Below, one piece after another: positions 1-11,705 of a DNA stretch of 64,000 nucleotides. The notes beneath the pieces were generated by a model. The model did no database searches. It was not told the DNA's origin and worked only from the letters and a program-made list of their open reading frames with translations. Source of the stretch: Dipodascopsis uninucleata var. uninucleata (lineage: Eukaryota > Ascomycota > Lipomycetes > Lipomycetales > Lipomycetaceae); the NCBI GenBank assembly GCA_030568195.1, contig JAJLTO010000003.1:766501-830500 (forward strand), read 5' to 3'. Made by a program: the position numbers and the translations under genes. Position 1 is the first letter of the stretch. Each line of letters begins with the position of its first letter.

Positions 1-21
1 TGAAATGTAATAGATGAAATA

Positions 22-1506
22 TCATTCTGATTTAACGGACTTTGGTGACTTTGGTGACTTTGACGATCGGTTAACAGGAATCATATCCTTCTCTGAAAGG
101 TCGCCGGACAAATTCTTCCCTCTCGACGTGGCTACATAATAACCATGAACTGATCTTTCATGTCGTGTACGATTACCTGCATCTGCATGCCATTGTGTGG
201 TACAGATTTTGGAACCTGGAAACTTTTCATTATCTGGTCCAGCCCAAAATCTGCACTCATATCGGGGAACTCCGTGCTTGCGAGTATGATGACGGTCGCG
301 CTCTAATTTTCGCTGAAATCCAATAATTGACCAAGGACACGATGATTCGGAGCACTTATATGGTCTTTGAATACCATACTTAATTACATGATCGCAATAC
401 TCATTCAAGTCAGCAACTGAAAACCTCTTGGTGCAATGAGAACACGAGAATTGTGTCCTCCTGTATATTCGCCGTTTTCTTCCATTTCTATCAACATCTG
501 AATTTCCGGCAGACTGGTCGGGACTTTCGATGGTACCATTCTCCAGTTCACTGGGACTTTCGATATCGTCAGCATCTCTCTCCGGCATGATATTTGAATA
601 ACTAGGCTGTGATGTGGTAAGTGGCGACACAGAGTTGGCATTAACATTTTCATCAAGGCTACTGGGCTGTCCTTCTTCTTCCCCAAAGTAAAACCTTTCG
701 TAGCTAGGAACCGAAAGCCTTGTACGATGATCGGCTATCTGGAGTGGAGCATTGCTGGGAATCGCCTGTGGAGGCAAGGACGTACTATGCAAGGACGGTG
801 AGATAGCAACAAACGGTGATGAAACTGGTGTAGTATCCGACTGTGGACTGAGGAACTCAAAATCTGAGGGAGAATCTATAATGGACTCATTTAACATAGT
901 CGATATTTGTCGAGCACTGTCGTTGTTGTCAAGGGTGCTGTTATTCCAATTGTAAGCAGAAAAAAGCTGTAAATTGTCAACGATAATCTCAACGGAGCTT
1001 CCCGTTGCAACAGGAGTAGTGATCGTACTTGCTCTCCCTGCATTCACATATGGTACTGTAAATAATGACTGCTGGTCGTTCTCCATATGTAATTGGGGAT
1101 ATGGCATTATTCTCGATGGATATTGCTGTGGAGTACACTGCTGTTGCTGTTGAGAGTATTGACCGTATCTATCTGTTGCTTGTGCTTCATCAAGTTGCAT
1201 ATCCAGCGCAGGCTCTAAATCATACGTTGATACACGGCTAGCGTCCGAATAATCCATATAATGGTAAATTTCACTCTGTGAGCCATGAACTTCAAATGCT
1301 GGATTCAAATGAGTTGCAAACTGAAGAGATTCATGGGTGGCTGCAGCTGTACCTTCATCAGACTGGTATATTCCAAAAGTCGCGGTCAAGGGACGACGTT
1401 GTACATTATCAGATTTTTCGCGTTCATTCGCATCCCCAGTTTCGCTGAACCTGTAGTCATTGTTATTCGACATGAGATCTAGAGATTCTATCAAGAATTC
1501 AAGCAT
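22..1506 (-). CDS. C2H2-type zinc-finger transcription factor
   Basis: Single-exon, 494-residue protein. The N-terminal 340 residues are low-complexity (Ser, Asn, Gln-rich, with a short polyQ run), as in many fungal activators. A cysteine/histidine cluster lies at about residues 350-430: CSHC followed by two His, then a finger with CPW and GFQRK before an RHH...KHG motif, then a third partial finger (YECRFW ... CTTQWH ... RH..VHG). This atypical spacing is common in ascomycete regulators. The tail has repeated SPK units (KSPKSPKSVKSE), possible Cdk/MAPK sites. The start is the first ATG of a long open frame. The exact orthologue and target genes are not recognised. It shares a 3 kb upstream gap with the divergent lipase gene, which may mean a complex promoter. 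Confidence 0.8.
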   Translation of the reverse strand: MLEFLIESLDLMSNNNDYRFSETGDANEREKSDNVQRRPLTATFGIYQSDEGTAAATHESLQFATHLNPAFEVHGSQSEIYHYMDYSDASRVSTYDLEPALDMQLDEAQATDRYGQYSQQQQQCTPQQYPSRIMPYPQLHMENDQQSLFTVPYVNAGRASTITTPVATGSSVEIIVDNLQLFSAYNWNNSTLDNNDSARQISTMLNESIIDSPSDFEFLSPQSDTTPVSSPFVAISPSLHSTSLPPQAIPSNAPLQIADHRTRLSVPSYERFYFGEEEGQPSSLDENVNANSVSPLTTSQPSYSNIMPERDADDIESPSELENGTIESPDQSAGNSDVDRNGRKRRIYRRTQFSCSHCTKRFSVADLNEYCDHVIKYGIQRPYKCSESSCPWSIIGFQRKLERDRHHTRKHGVPRYECRFWAGPDNEKFPGSKICTTQWHADAGNRTRHERSVHGYYVATSRGKNLSGDLSEKDMIPVNRSSKSPKSPKSVKSE

Positions 1507-4500
1507 TCTTGGCTCATAACGTTTAGTCGTTTAGTGAGCCGTGTTATACAGCAGAATTCGCGGACTACTTTGTAAAAAGATATTCCAACGAGCAGCAAAA
1601 CAGAAAAAAATCCTCTAGTATCTCGCACTAGTAGCTACTGTAGTAACTGACAAACTATCTGTTTCTGCGTCTAGAGTCTAGAGTAAAGCCGTTATGACAT
1701 GCAGTGCTGCCTCGACAGGTTTAAACTTAGTTAATTTGAGTCGAAAGCTAATGAAAAAGAGCTAATGAAGTTAGGTAATCTCGTGCGAGGACACTTAATA
1801 ATGTGGCTGCAGATTGACGCACAATACAATAGAACGGTTTGAATGAAGGAGAATAATATAGATGAGGGAAGTAAATCTCTTTAATATATTGAGGATAGAA
1901 AGATAGACGATAGAGAGTACAGACGAAGACGTATAAAATTATTTTTAGAAAAATAGAAATAAGGGCAAGTGTGGAGTGCTATGTTCGCCAGTCTAACAGT
2001 GTTTGATGATGATAATCAGAGATGAGCATCCTTCAACGATGTGAAGGATAAAAAATAGTATGTTCGGAAATTTAAAGGTCTACGCCTCATCTGCTAGGCC
2101 AGTAATCCACACCGGCGCTCCCTTTTCCAAATCTCGACCATAAAAATATGTGGCAGTTCAGTGCTTGAAAGTAACTAGCCAGCGGTGGAAGGCTGAGAGC
2201 TACATGGAGCGGAAGACCAAGTTTAGACGTGCTTAGGCGAAACAGCCTTGAGCAAGCATTAGGACGAGAGTCAGACACTCTGCTATTGGCGAGAGCAGCA
2301 GCAGGCCAGGGCAGTTCAAAGGTGGAGCCTCAGTATTCACTAGTTTATTTCCTATGTTTGCAAATCTTACGGTATCTGCGGCTCTCTAAGTAATGAGTGC
2401 ACTTCACATTAGCGCGCAGTTAAGGAATGGACAGAGGTTTTGTCTAGCTGCAGAGGGCTATGCCCAGGCTGTAAGGGCTGTGTCTTAGGAGAAATTATGT
2501 GGCTTTGCTCAGACACAGCCAGCATAAACTTGCAGTTTAATATCAATAGAGTTTAATTTATGCAACGTTAAAACTATACTATCTGCATGTATGTGTGACA
2601 AGGTATATCGCCTAAATAAGATTTAATCTTACAAGCGTAGAGAACGTAGAACAGAGTTTCTACGGCTGAAACTGAATTAAATGCAATACAGCACTAAATT
2701 ACAGCACAGCATCGTCGGGAAGTGACTTGTCGACACTAAATCTGAGGCTCAGTTTGATTATTTATCAAAAGCAGCGAAACTGTATGAAACGGATGCATAA
2801 TGCTGTTACGGTCATATTCAGCGCAAGGATAATAATAACAGCAGTATCTGAAGCGACGACGACTGACAGCAGTGACAGTAATAATAGAATGACTAATGAC
2901 AGCGAAAAGAAGATAATCATATTTAACTATAATATCGATAGTAACGTAGCAAAACAGCCATAAAATAATAATATAATAGCCAGCAATAACCATATAAGAA
3001 ACTATATCCCATCGCTGCCTGGGAAGTCACTACCACTATAGGAGTTCTGGACAATTATGAAAAAAAGGCTAATTAAAATAAGCCATTGCAAGACCTAATT
3101 ATCAGCCAACCAAACGTAAAACTGCCACCTTAAGGACTGTCAGCCGCAGAAAATGAAGACCATCACCTGTCTAGTGCTTGGTATTACGTAAAAATAGAAA
3201 TCGTTCGCTGCCTGTTGACTATGGTCCCATATCGGCTGCGCAGGCTTGCTCGCTCGCTAGCCCTATTTGTTTCGTCGTCGGACTTGGTTCGCCAATGCGG
3301 TAGCTGCCTACATGACTGCCAGACATCGCCCGGTACCTGTCGTCTAGCTTCTGCTCAGTTATTGCCTGATAGCCAGTCGCCAGCGACGACGCAGACCTAA
3401 ATTTAGGACTGACTGTGTGGACAGTGCTGCGACGATCGTTTCTCCATTGTAGCGCATGCTACATTCTGACGAGGCGTTTTCTTTGTCTTATCAAATTTTT
3501 GGGACCATTACTGGGCTCCGAGGTCTTTAAAACATATACGCGTGCACGCTCACAAAAGTCTGCTCTCTAGTCCCTGCAGTCCCGCGCATAGAGACTGCTA
3601 AAATTGCTCTCGTCACAAATTGGATGCCATGTTGTACTTGCTGGCCTCGTAGGATACTATTTCTCTTTTTGCTTCTCACATATACTACATTCTTTGTAAG
3701 CATCACACTGCGGTATTTTTCTGTTTACAACGGTCTTCAAGAAGTATCAACTGCGTCAGCCGAAATTACAGTTTCGGAAAAGTAGACATATCTGTTCCGC
3801 ACTTTCTCCGTGCATTGTCTGTCTTTCTGGTTGCAATACAGTTAGTTACCAGGCAGTATCTGGTATTAACCTCCGGAAATATATGTATGGACACAAATTA
3901 CCTCGGTTTCTTTTGGTATTCTACTATTTTGTTGTCTCACTATTATCTTCTTTAATATATTATTTTTTAAATTTTTATTTACTTGGTTATATGCTTCTTT
4001 GCAATAAGCTGTGATGCGCGTGAAATATCTTACAGCTGGCGGAAGCTTGGCATGGTCTATATCTGATCCACTATCTATATGATACGATTTTCTACACTTC
4101 GAGGGCGTGCGCGCTCGAATGCGTTGTCTTCCTCGTAGCAGATCCTATATCCAGCCTTTGTCGCATCTCCAGCAAGCGTCCGGAAAATATGCTGCTCGCA
4201 TTTGTATGTATATTTAATAATTCCCTTAGCATTATATATCACGTCCCAACCGCTTTTTCCCTCCTCCCCTTCCAACTTCTCTATCGCACTCCGTGCGTCG
4301 TCCTCAGAGTAATCGCTCGCTGCTATCTGTCCTCTTAAGTGCCCTTTCTTTACTAAGCAATTATGTGCAACGTCAGCCGTATGAGGTTAGGGCATAAGCA
4401 GTGCTGACTCGCCCGATAAAGCCGTAGCCGTGGATAGATCATCGTATGGGTCGTATGGAAGATGGCAGGACGTACGTTTACATAAAGTCGTGTCTGGTAC

Positions 4501-4539
4501 GCGAGACTGCCAATTTGTTGCATCACGGTGGAGTACAAG
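1507..4539. other. 3.0 kb divergent intergenic region
   Basis: This region lies between the zinc-finger factor (-) and the lipase (+). Short open frames here (for example near 2087-2278, 2727-2993 and 3215-3400) have no family resemblance, no splice-supported extension and overlap on opposite strands, so I do not call them genes. No tRNA or repeat was recognised. It probably holds promoters and 5' leaders of both genes. Confidence 0.5.
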
Positions 4540-6069
4540 ATGACAAAGGATTCGGATTACTCGGACCACCTGTTTGTCCTTCTTCATGGGTAAGTAAAAG
4601 GTGTTGTGGTAGGGTGCGTAAAGATGCACGTATGTTAGCGATCTGCATGAACATGGCTTCTGACAGATAGGTAGTCTCTGGGGGAACAAGGGCCATATGG
4701 CCTCTATGAAGAAGCAAATCAAGAGGAAATTGCCTAAGGTCCATGTTTTTGTGCCTAATAGCTTCTCTGGAAATCTCACGTACGATGGAGTAGCTGTCTG
4801 TGGAGACAGAGTGCTGGCCGATGTAAGTTGAAACTGATGGTATCTGATTCGTCTTCGGCACGGAAATTAACGTTCTTGGCCTTTTCTCCACCACAGATAG
4901 ATAAGATCTCTAAGAAGCATGAATATAAGAAGTTCAGCATCGTTGGTTACTCTCTGGGTGGACTGATTGCGCGGTATGTTGTAGGCAAATTGCTAGAGAA
5001 AGGTTTCTTCGATCTTATTGAGCCTTACAACTTCACAACATTCGCCTCGCCACATCTTGGAGTATTTATCGACGAAAAGTCCGCATATCGATACGTATTT
5101 AATACGTATGGTAGAAACTATCTTTCGCAATCTGGACGTGATCTTTTTGTTACGAAAGATTCCATTCTTCCGGCAATGGCCGAGGAGGACTCGATATATA
5201 TGGAAGCTTTACGTCGCTTCCGAAAGCTCATTTTATATTCAAACATTGTCAATGACCGTAGCGTACCTTTTTTCACTTCGTTTATAGATTATCGAGATCC
5301 ATTTCGTGATTTGACTCATGTTTGTCCTCAATACATCTCAGAATACGAGCCTAATATTCTCGACCTATCAAAACCGATGGTGGTGCGTAATAAGCCTTAC
5401 AAGCGTTCTTGGTCGACTAGAGACTATATTTTTATATCCACTCTGGCGACTGTGGGACCTGTTATGATCGTTATTGCATTGTCTACTATAGCTGTCTGTG
5501 CCCAGTTCTCTGAGAAGCGTGTTATTTCTTTTAAAAAGAGTCGCCTAATCAAGCCGAGTTCTGCGTCTGAGAGTATAGCTGAGTCTACTGATTCTACGAC
5601 ATCCGATGACTTCAGCGACCTAGGCGTAGAAGAGGAATCGAGCAACACAGATGGCAAGTACGAAGAGGATCATCACGATGATGAAGCTGAGATGATGCAG
5701 ACTGTAGTTGAAGATATGTTGGACGCATCTGCTTCTGGCATCAGCGATGAAGATGGAGATCTGAACCTATATTCAGATTCTACTACGGGAAATACAACTC
5801 CAGAATCCCATGGGTCTGTCTTATCTACGTCATTTTCACTGGATGCAATTTGCAATGACACGATCCATGATACCTTTGAAGTTGCTGATATTCAGCTAAA
5901 CGATATCCAGCAAAAAATGAGCGAATCGCTGAATAAACTCGCTTGGAACAAGTTTGCTGTTCATATCCATGGAACACTTCACTCTCACGCAATCATTGTT
6001 GACAGACGTGGTGGTGATCCTGAAGGTCTCCGTATTATTAGTCACTATTTAAACACACTGGAGTTATAA
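4540..6069 (+). CDS. DUF676 alpha/beta-hydrolase lipase (ROG1/LPL1-like), 3 exons
   Basis: Exons 4540-4589, 4675-4822 and 4897-6069 join in frame to give 440 residues. The first junction restores LLHG-LWGNKGHM, the oxyanion-region signature of this family, using donor GTAAGT and acceptor GTAG at 4671-4674. The nucleophile elbow GYSLGG lies at residues 67-72 (Ser69). A FASPHLGVF block follows, and a late HGTLHSHA segment probably carries the catalytic His. One hydrophobic segment at about 226-252 looks like a membrane anchor. A Ser/Asp/Glu-rich stretch of about 100 residues separates it from the C-terminal His region. Members in yeast are putative phospholipases/lipases, some on lipid droplets. 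Substrate is not deducible here. The start is the first ATG after an in-frame upstream stop. Confidence 0.88.
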
Positions 6070-6364
6070 AGGCATAGCTTGTTGTATGTTAATATAATAA
6101 ACAGTAGTTAACCTTGATCTTGTTTAACTCGGCTACAGATTGCAAACCTTTGTGATTCGTAAACCTAGTTTGACACATTATTCTATACTTATACGCTATG
6201 TACACCAAAACGCCAGATACAATTAGAGACTAGTATGTAGGAAATGAGAGACTGATTAATGACGGACTCATTAGAGATTATTACAAGCAGAGATGCTAAA
6301 CAAGAAATGAATGCGGAAATTGAAAACATGAGCCAAGCATCAGCCTTTCACTATAGCAGCATCA

Positions 6365-8392
6365 TCACAGTTGGTTGGCGCTCAATAGTCCAAGTTTACG
6401 CCAAACATCATCCGTCAACAGCTCAATATCTGCCCAATCAGCAACACCACGTTCTGCCCCGTATTTAACAGAACGAGCTAAAAGCTTGTGTAATATGTCT
6501 TTTGATATGTAGCGAGGATTCAAGAACGGTCCTTCTAGCAAGTCATTTATCTTGCTACGACGGTCTACATCTCTGTCCAGGCAGCCCTTGATAGCTTCTA
6601 TTGCTTCTCGAGGTACTCGAACATCGCCAAGACCAGTTTCAGGATAATGAATAGTAACATTTGGACTCATAATAGCGAGTACTCGTTGATGTTGATTATA
6701 AGTCGCATAGGGTGGTTTACCATAAAACATTTGATATATGATACAGCCGCAGCTCCAAACGTCTGATGGGCGACCCACCTTTGTACACCTCTTTCCAGAT
6801 GCAGCAGAGGGATCTACTTGGCTTACGTCCGTCAATGCTTCTGGTGCCATATAGTTTGGAGTTCCCATTTGCGTTTCGCGACGAATATTTGCTGTGTACT
6901 CCGGAACTGCATTCGCAATACCAAAATCAATAATCTTTAGCATGCCTCTGACGAGAAGAAAGTTTGCAGGCTTTAGATCAGAATGGACGATCCCATGGTC
7001 ATGAACTGCCGCAACACATCGTAACATTTCGGTTGTGTAATAGCGAATGAATCCAACATCCAGTGGCTGGTTCAAGCGGGCGGCCAGTACATGAGCCAGA
7101 TCAATTTCACCGCATTCCATGACCATATGAACACACCCTTCTAGAATTTCATAGTCTACTAAGCGAACAACTCGTTCGACATTTTGTAACTTCTTTAATA
7201 ATTCTATCTCTCCTTTAAAGCCCCGTATAACTGCTTCGTCAATTTCATAGAAAGTAACCTTTTTCAGGGCATACACCTTGGTTGAGTTTGCAAGCTGGAC
7301 TTTATAGACTTTTGAGGATCCACCTTTACCGAGTAGCTCTAGTCTTTGATAAGCCTTTCCAGCAACGTATACCATATTCTTTTTCTTGGAAGTCATTGGG
7401 GTTTTAGGATTTGGTCTCGGTACATCCAATGTACTCATTTTTGGTGGTGATGCAAAAGCATCACAAGCTGGTGGCGGTGTAGATGTTCTTAGAGGTCGAA
7501 CAACATTTGCTGACAAGGGAGTCAGTAATTGCCTTGCTTGCTGTTTTGTCGAGTTTTGACTCTTTTGGCTCCTTCCACTATTCTCGTCATGGTATATCTG
7601 AGGTTTGAGATAGTCCTTACCTGGAGAAAATAATCTGACAGGAGAACAAGGTGATGAGCGAGTAGACGATTTTGTAGAATTCCTACTTAACGGCGACTTT
7701 GCTCGTAAAGATGACGAATTTCCTAGTTGCCCCGATGAAGCAGACGAAGTCTGAATTGGAGATATAGGCGGTATTTCCTCGTTTCTATCCGCAAACCGTA
7801 CATGCTCCCCTTCAGTATTGGCAGGAGATACTGAAACGAAACTCTTGCTAACTCTGGGTTCATTCTTTGAATCCTGTCCTTGAACAAAGTTTTTATCTTG
7901 ATTTTCATCTGGTCCAGAATACTGGTCATCTTGGTGCTCTCCATTTTCAACTGATTTTGAATTGGAAGTTGCATTGTTTGAGCTATGAAGGTCATCTGCC
8001 AAAGCATCGGCTTCTTCACTGTCTCGACGTATCGCTCGCTTTGGAGGACCTAAACGGCCAGGTTTAGATTTTCGGAAGATACTTCTATACTGAGATGTCT
8101 GCTCAACTGTACCACGAGTCAATGCTGGAGTTACGAGGCCTGCTGATGAGGAAGACGAAGGAGGTGGTGAACGGTGACTAGTGGAAGTTCCTGGTGATGA
8201 TATACTCTGCTTCGCATAGCCATTCCCAGGAGTTGCCGCTGACCCAATAGGTAATTCACTGGACGTAGAAACCACTGGCGGATTGTCAGATGATGATAGA
8301 AGAGCAAGGGCATATGAACTAAGTGCAGGCAAGGCATAGCTGTCATCAGACACAGTATCATCATTGAATATTGAGCTCCGTGAAGTAGCCAT
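6365..8392 (-). CDS. MPS1: Dual-specificity spindle checkpoint kinase Mps1/TTK
   Basis: Single exon, 675 residues. The N-terminal half (about 1-335) is Ser/Pro-rich and disordered. The kinase domain spans about 345-640: Gly loop GKGGSSKVYKV near 350, VYALKKV Lys near 375, catalytic loop HSDLKPANF near 467 (HSD in place of HRD is typical of Mps1), DFG near 487, and MGTPNYMAPEAL activation loop/P+1. The loop sequence, the ECGEIDL motif after the hinge and WSCGCIIYQMFYGKPPY match the Mps1/Mph1/TTK family rather than other kinases. The enzyme acts at kinetochores, phosphorylating Knl1/Spc105 to start spindle checkpoint signalling, and at spindle poles in budding yeast. It converges with the lipase gene across about 295 bp. 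Confidence 0.94.
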   Translation of the reverse strand: MATSRSSIFNDDTVSDDSYALPALSSYALALLSSSDNPPVVSTSSELPIGSAATPGNGYAKQSISSPGTSTSHRSPPPSSSSSAGLVTPALTRGTVEQTSQYRSIFRKSKPGRLGPPKRAIRRDSEEADALADDLHSSNNATSNSKSVENGEHQDDQYSGPDENQDKNFVQGQDSKNEPRVSKSFVSVSPANTEGEHVRFADRNEEIPPISPIQTSSASSGQLGNSSSLRAKSPLSRNSTKSSTRSSPCSPVRLFSPGKDYLKPQIYHDENSGRSQKSQNSTKQQARQLLTPLSANVVRPLRTSTPPPACDAFASPPKMSTLDVPRPNPKTPMTSKKKNMVYVAGKAYQRLELLGKGGSSKVYKVQLANSTKVYALKKVTFYEIDEAVIRGFKGEIELLKKLQNVERVVRLVDYEILEGCVHMVMECGEIDLAHVLAARLNQPLDVGFIRYYTTEMLRCVAAVHDHGIVHSDLKPANFLLVRGMLKIIDFGIANAVPEYTANIRRETQMGTPNYMAPEALTDVSQVDPSAASGKRCTKVGRPSDVWSCGCIIYQMFYGKPPYATYNQHQRVLAIMSPNVTIHYPETGLGDVRVPREAIEAIKGCLDRDVDRRSKINDLLEGPFLNPRYISKDILHKLLARSVKYGAERGVADWADIELLTDDVWRKLGLLSANQL

Positions 8393-9195
8393 TGAGCTGC
8401 AATTTTTGTTTGCTCTATATTATATAAATCAAAAGATAGAAATAGTAAAGCTAAGCAATCAGGAGTAGCCACAAATAAAGCTCAGTGTATAAAACTGGGA
8501 TTCTCTTAAAATAAGATAATACCGGACGCTATTGAAGCAAATACCAAGCAAGTGTTGTATCGTGAAAGGTGATTACCAATTTGGCGTAATCTGAAGAACG
8601 GAATAAAACTATAGCAAGACGTTAAACACTAAAAGTACAAATATATATAGAGCAAAAAGATTAGATATGTGTATGCATATGAATGTCTATAGAACTGTAA
8701 AACAAAACTAGATGAAAATCAGGATCTCTGAACAAGCAATCAGTTCTTGCTATCAGGGCCACCAAGATACAAAGAGCTCTGGTGCCGTGACAAAATCTGG
8801 TCACTCAGTGATAAGAGTCTGATATGAATATAACCAAGGCACTAAAAAACTAGAAAGATTAACGGTCTAAATAAATTTTTAAAACCCACAACGTAATACG
8901 AAAATGGGAAAGGCAAGAAAGGAACAAACGAATTTTTAGAAAAATTAAGCCGTGATGGTGGAGAGTGTTATTGCAATGTTTACATTTGGTTGCCCCAACA
9001 ACAATGTATTAAATTACTCGAACGCGCCGCTCTATCTGTAATATATACCTATATATATATGAACAGCCATACTTTTGCAATTATAGGAGGATTTCTGAGC
9101 GCCAAATGGCGTAATATGCAAGGAAATATATACACGAAAAGGTAATTAAAGACATGTAAAAGAGAAATTAGTAAAAAGCGACAAACTAATATAGG
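8393..9195. other. Intergenic, MPS1 promoter side
   Basis: An 803 bp AT-rich stretch between the 3' end of the hypothetical gene at 9196 and the MPS1 start. I see no coding frame, RNA gene or repeat. Confidence 0.5.
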
Positions 9196-10119
9196 TCAGA
9201 AATGGCATAGTCGGGGCCTCCGAAACACCGACTTGTCAGAAGAACAAGAGTACCAAGGTGAAGCAGATATACTACGACTAGTTTGTGAACTATAACCGAG
9301 TGGAACAAGGGAATAAATACGAATAGCATGAAGGCGGTAATCTGAAGAGGCCCATCCCTTTAAAAAGTTGCGATAGTGGATGGGCACTAATTGTCCATCT
9401 TCTTGGTGCAGACGAGATTGTTCTCGTCGAAAAAGCGGAAGTGGAAAGGCAAAGAGTGAGATGCAACGACGAGAAGATTTCTTTCGACGGCTCATTGCTG
9501 CATTTAATAAAGCAGTTTCTGCTGCAATTACCAGGGCGTCTGCAGAGGATTGAGTAAGATTTCGTTGCAGTATATCTCTCTGTTCGGGCAAGGAAGCTCT
9601 GCGAACAATATCACGAGAAGTGCTATTTATCTTCGAAACCTTTTTCACATGATCTTGTGAAGCATGGCGCATACGATTCTTTGTGATGGTAAGAGGCGCA
9701 GTACTAGTTGCTTGTGAGGCAAATTTCGCGTGCTTTATAATTAGACCAGATGTTGCTTTCGACCGCATTGCTGAGGCTCCAACCAGGTCAACACAGTGAT
9801 TTCTCGACTTAAATTCCCTTAGAATATCGTCTCTCGGCACGCCTTCTGTGCTATGAACAACAAAATTCACGTTGCCATCATCAACGCTAATCTCATGATA
9901 ATAATTAATATTCTCATCATTAACAGTAGTGTTTGTGTTCGCTGAGTGACTATTTGCATTTACTTTGTTTGTCTCAGTTTCATCAGATTGCCGATGACCA
10001 TTGGCCCTCAGACTCTGGCGGATATTCGATACTGCTGCAGTAACGTCAAATCCATATTTAATAATCCTAGAATACACAAATACTATAAAATTTGGCTGTG
10101 TAGTGCCTTGCGTATGCAT
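9196..10119 (-). CDS. Hypothetical protein, basic Ser/Arg-rich C-terminus
   Basis: A single open frame of 307 codons, not overlapped by a better candidate and long enough to be unlikely by chance. The upstream in-frame stop lies four codons before the ATG. The N-terminus has a mildly hydrophobic segment (NFIVFVYSRIIKYGF). Residues about 45-90 are Asn/Thr-rich. The remainder is basic, with an SRRKKSSRR stretch and a C-terminal piece rich in Ser, Tyr and Arg (HYRNFLKGWASSDYRLHAIRIYS). I do not recognise a family and no catalytic motif is visible. It could be a fast-evolving lineage-specific protein. It is divergently arranged with COQ5 over 572 bp. Confidence 0.5.
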   Translation of the reverse strand: MHTQGTTQPNFIVFVYSRIIKYGFDVTAAVSNIRQSLRANGHRQSDETETNKVNANSHSANTNTTVNDENINYYHEISVDDGNVNFVVHSTEGVPRDDILREFKSRNHCVDLVGASAMRSKATSGLIIKHAKFASQATSTAPLTITKNRMRHASQDHVKKVSKINSTSRDIVRRASLPEQRDILQRNLTQSSADALVIAAETALLNAAMSRRKKSSRRCISLFAFPLPLFRREQSRLHQEDGQLVPIHYRNFLKGWASSDYRLHAIRIYSLVPLGYSSQTSRSISASPWYSCSSDKSVFRRPRLCHF

Positions 10120-10691
10120 CGTGTTGCTAACCTAACGACTTTCACCTCCCTAATATCTCAAGTTAGCACCTCGTTTTAAACAAATCATAGCAGTTTACTC
10201 AAGAGTATCGAGAAAAACTTATGACCCAACATATATATCCGACAAGTTACAAGTAATAGATAGGTACGAGGTCGTCGACTGCTTAACTATAATGACGTAC
10301 CTGGCAAGGGTAAATCAGGCCCAATTGCGAAGTGGACTGAAGTATCATCATTTCTATACGGTGAATCAAAACAGCTATAGCAATATCAATGGCCCATGAA
10401 GATGCACATAATGTGTGAGTCCTGCTTTGGTAGCTTCCCCGGAAATATGCTCTACCTTGCATAAGTTTTACGAAATCATACCATCAGTATATGGTTATTG
10501 TATAGAATGAGGAAAGTCATTGATATTAACGTGTCCGACATAATGGGGTACGGGTTCACATAACATTATGCTTAATGTTCAGAAACTGAAAAGTTTGCTA
10601 CAGAAATTCGTGTTAAGCATTTGATGTATCTTGCACACGATTATTGATTCTTGTCTAATACATTGAATCCACAGAAATTGACTTGAGCAAC
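10120..10691. promoter_or_regulatory. Divergent intergenic, hypothetical gene / COQ5
   Basis: A 572 bp region between two divergent starts, so presumably both promoters. No specific element recognised. Confidence 0.4.
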
Positions 10692-11705
10692 ATGTTTATA
10701 GAACGTCAGCTTGTTGTTAACTCCATTCGGAGAATTACTCCACGGTCCGTGACAGGAAGATTGAGTAGGGCTGTGCAACAACATCAAGTGCGGATGGCAA
10801 GTACAGAGTCCGAAGAACAGAAAACAACGCATTTTGGATTTAGAAGTGTACCAGAATCAGAAAAAGAAAAACTGGGTACGTAAATGTTTTATATTATACA
10901 AAGAGTGTCTGTCTTCTAATAAACGTGTACTTTAATATATATAGTTCGCGATGTATTTTCGTCAGTTGCAGCATCATACGATCGAATGAACGACGTCATG
11001 TCATTCGGAATTCACAGACTGTGGAAAGATCAATTTGTATCGCTTCTGGATCCTGGACGAAGACCAGGTGGGCAACCACTGAGAATCATCGATGTAGCTG
11101 GTGGTACAGGAGACATTGCTTTTAGAATGCTTAATTGGATGACAGATGTGCATAACGATCACCAAAGTAAAGTGTTGATAACCGACATAAACAGTGATAT
11201 GCTTAAAGAGGGAGAAAAACGAGCGGAGGAGTGTGGATATGGTAAGGCATCTGGAAGAACCGAGTTTCTCGTACAGAATGCAGAAATCCTAGATGCGGTA
11301 GAAGACAATTCAATGGATCTGTACACTGTTGCATTTGGAATCCGAAACTTCACCAATATTAATGCTGCCCTAGAAACAGCTTACAGAGTTTTGAAGCCTG
11401 GTGGAATATTTGCATGCATGGAGTTCAGCAAAGTAAATATTGGTATCTTGGATATGATCTACCAACAATATTCATTTAACATCATTCCTCTTATGGGTCA
11501 GCTTGTTGCTGCAGATAGAGATTCCTATCAGTATTTGGTTGAATCGATCCAGCGCTTTCCCTCACAGGAAGAGTTTGCCAGTATGATCAAGCGGGCTGGT
11601 TTTGAGTTGTCCGGACCAGGATACAAGAATTTGACTTTCGGCGTTGCTGCCATTCATACTGGAGTGAAGCCTCTCGTGGAATCAAAGCTGGAAGAGCAAG
11701 AGTAG
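10692..11705 (+). CDS. COQ5: Ubiquinone biosynthesis C-methyltransferase Coq5, 2 exons
   Basis: Exons 10692-10875 and 10945-11705 join (GTACGT donor, TATAG acceptor) to give 314 residues. The enzyme C-methylates 2-polyprenyl-6-methoxy-1,4-benzoquinol with SAM in the mitochondrial matrix as part of the CoQ synthome. The N-terminus is Arg-rich without acids (a likely mitochondrial presequence), followed by THFGFRSVPESEK and VFSSVAASYDRMNDVMSFG, the UbiE/COQ5 signature. SAM motif I is DVAGGTGDIAF near residue 110. The other family signature is GIRNFTNI...RVLKPGG, with EF and NIIP.MG later. The C-terminal half, with YQYLVESIQRFPSQ, matches the family. The call is firm. Confidence 0.96.

Noticed and set aside
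4353-4894. Minus-strand frames of 60-130 codons over the lipase 5' exons
   Set aside because: They are opposite-strand shadows of the lipase exons, whose splice-joined translation matches the DUF676 family.
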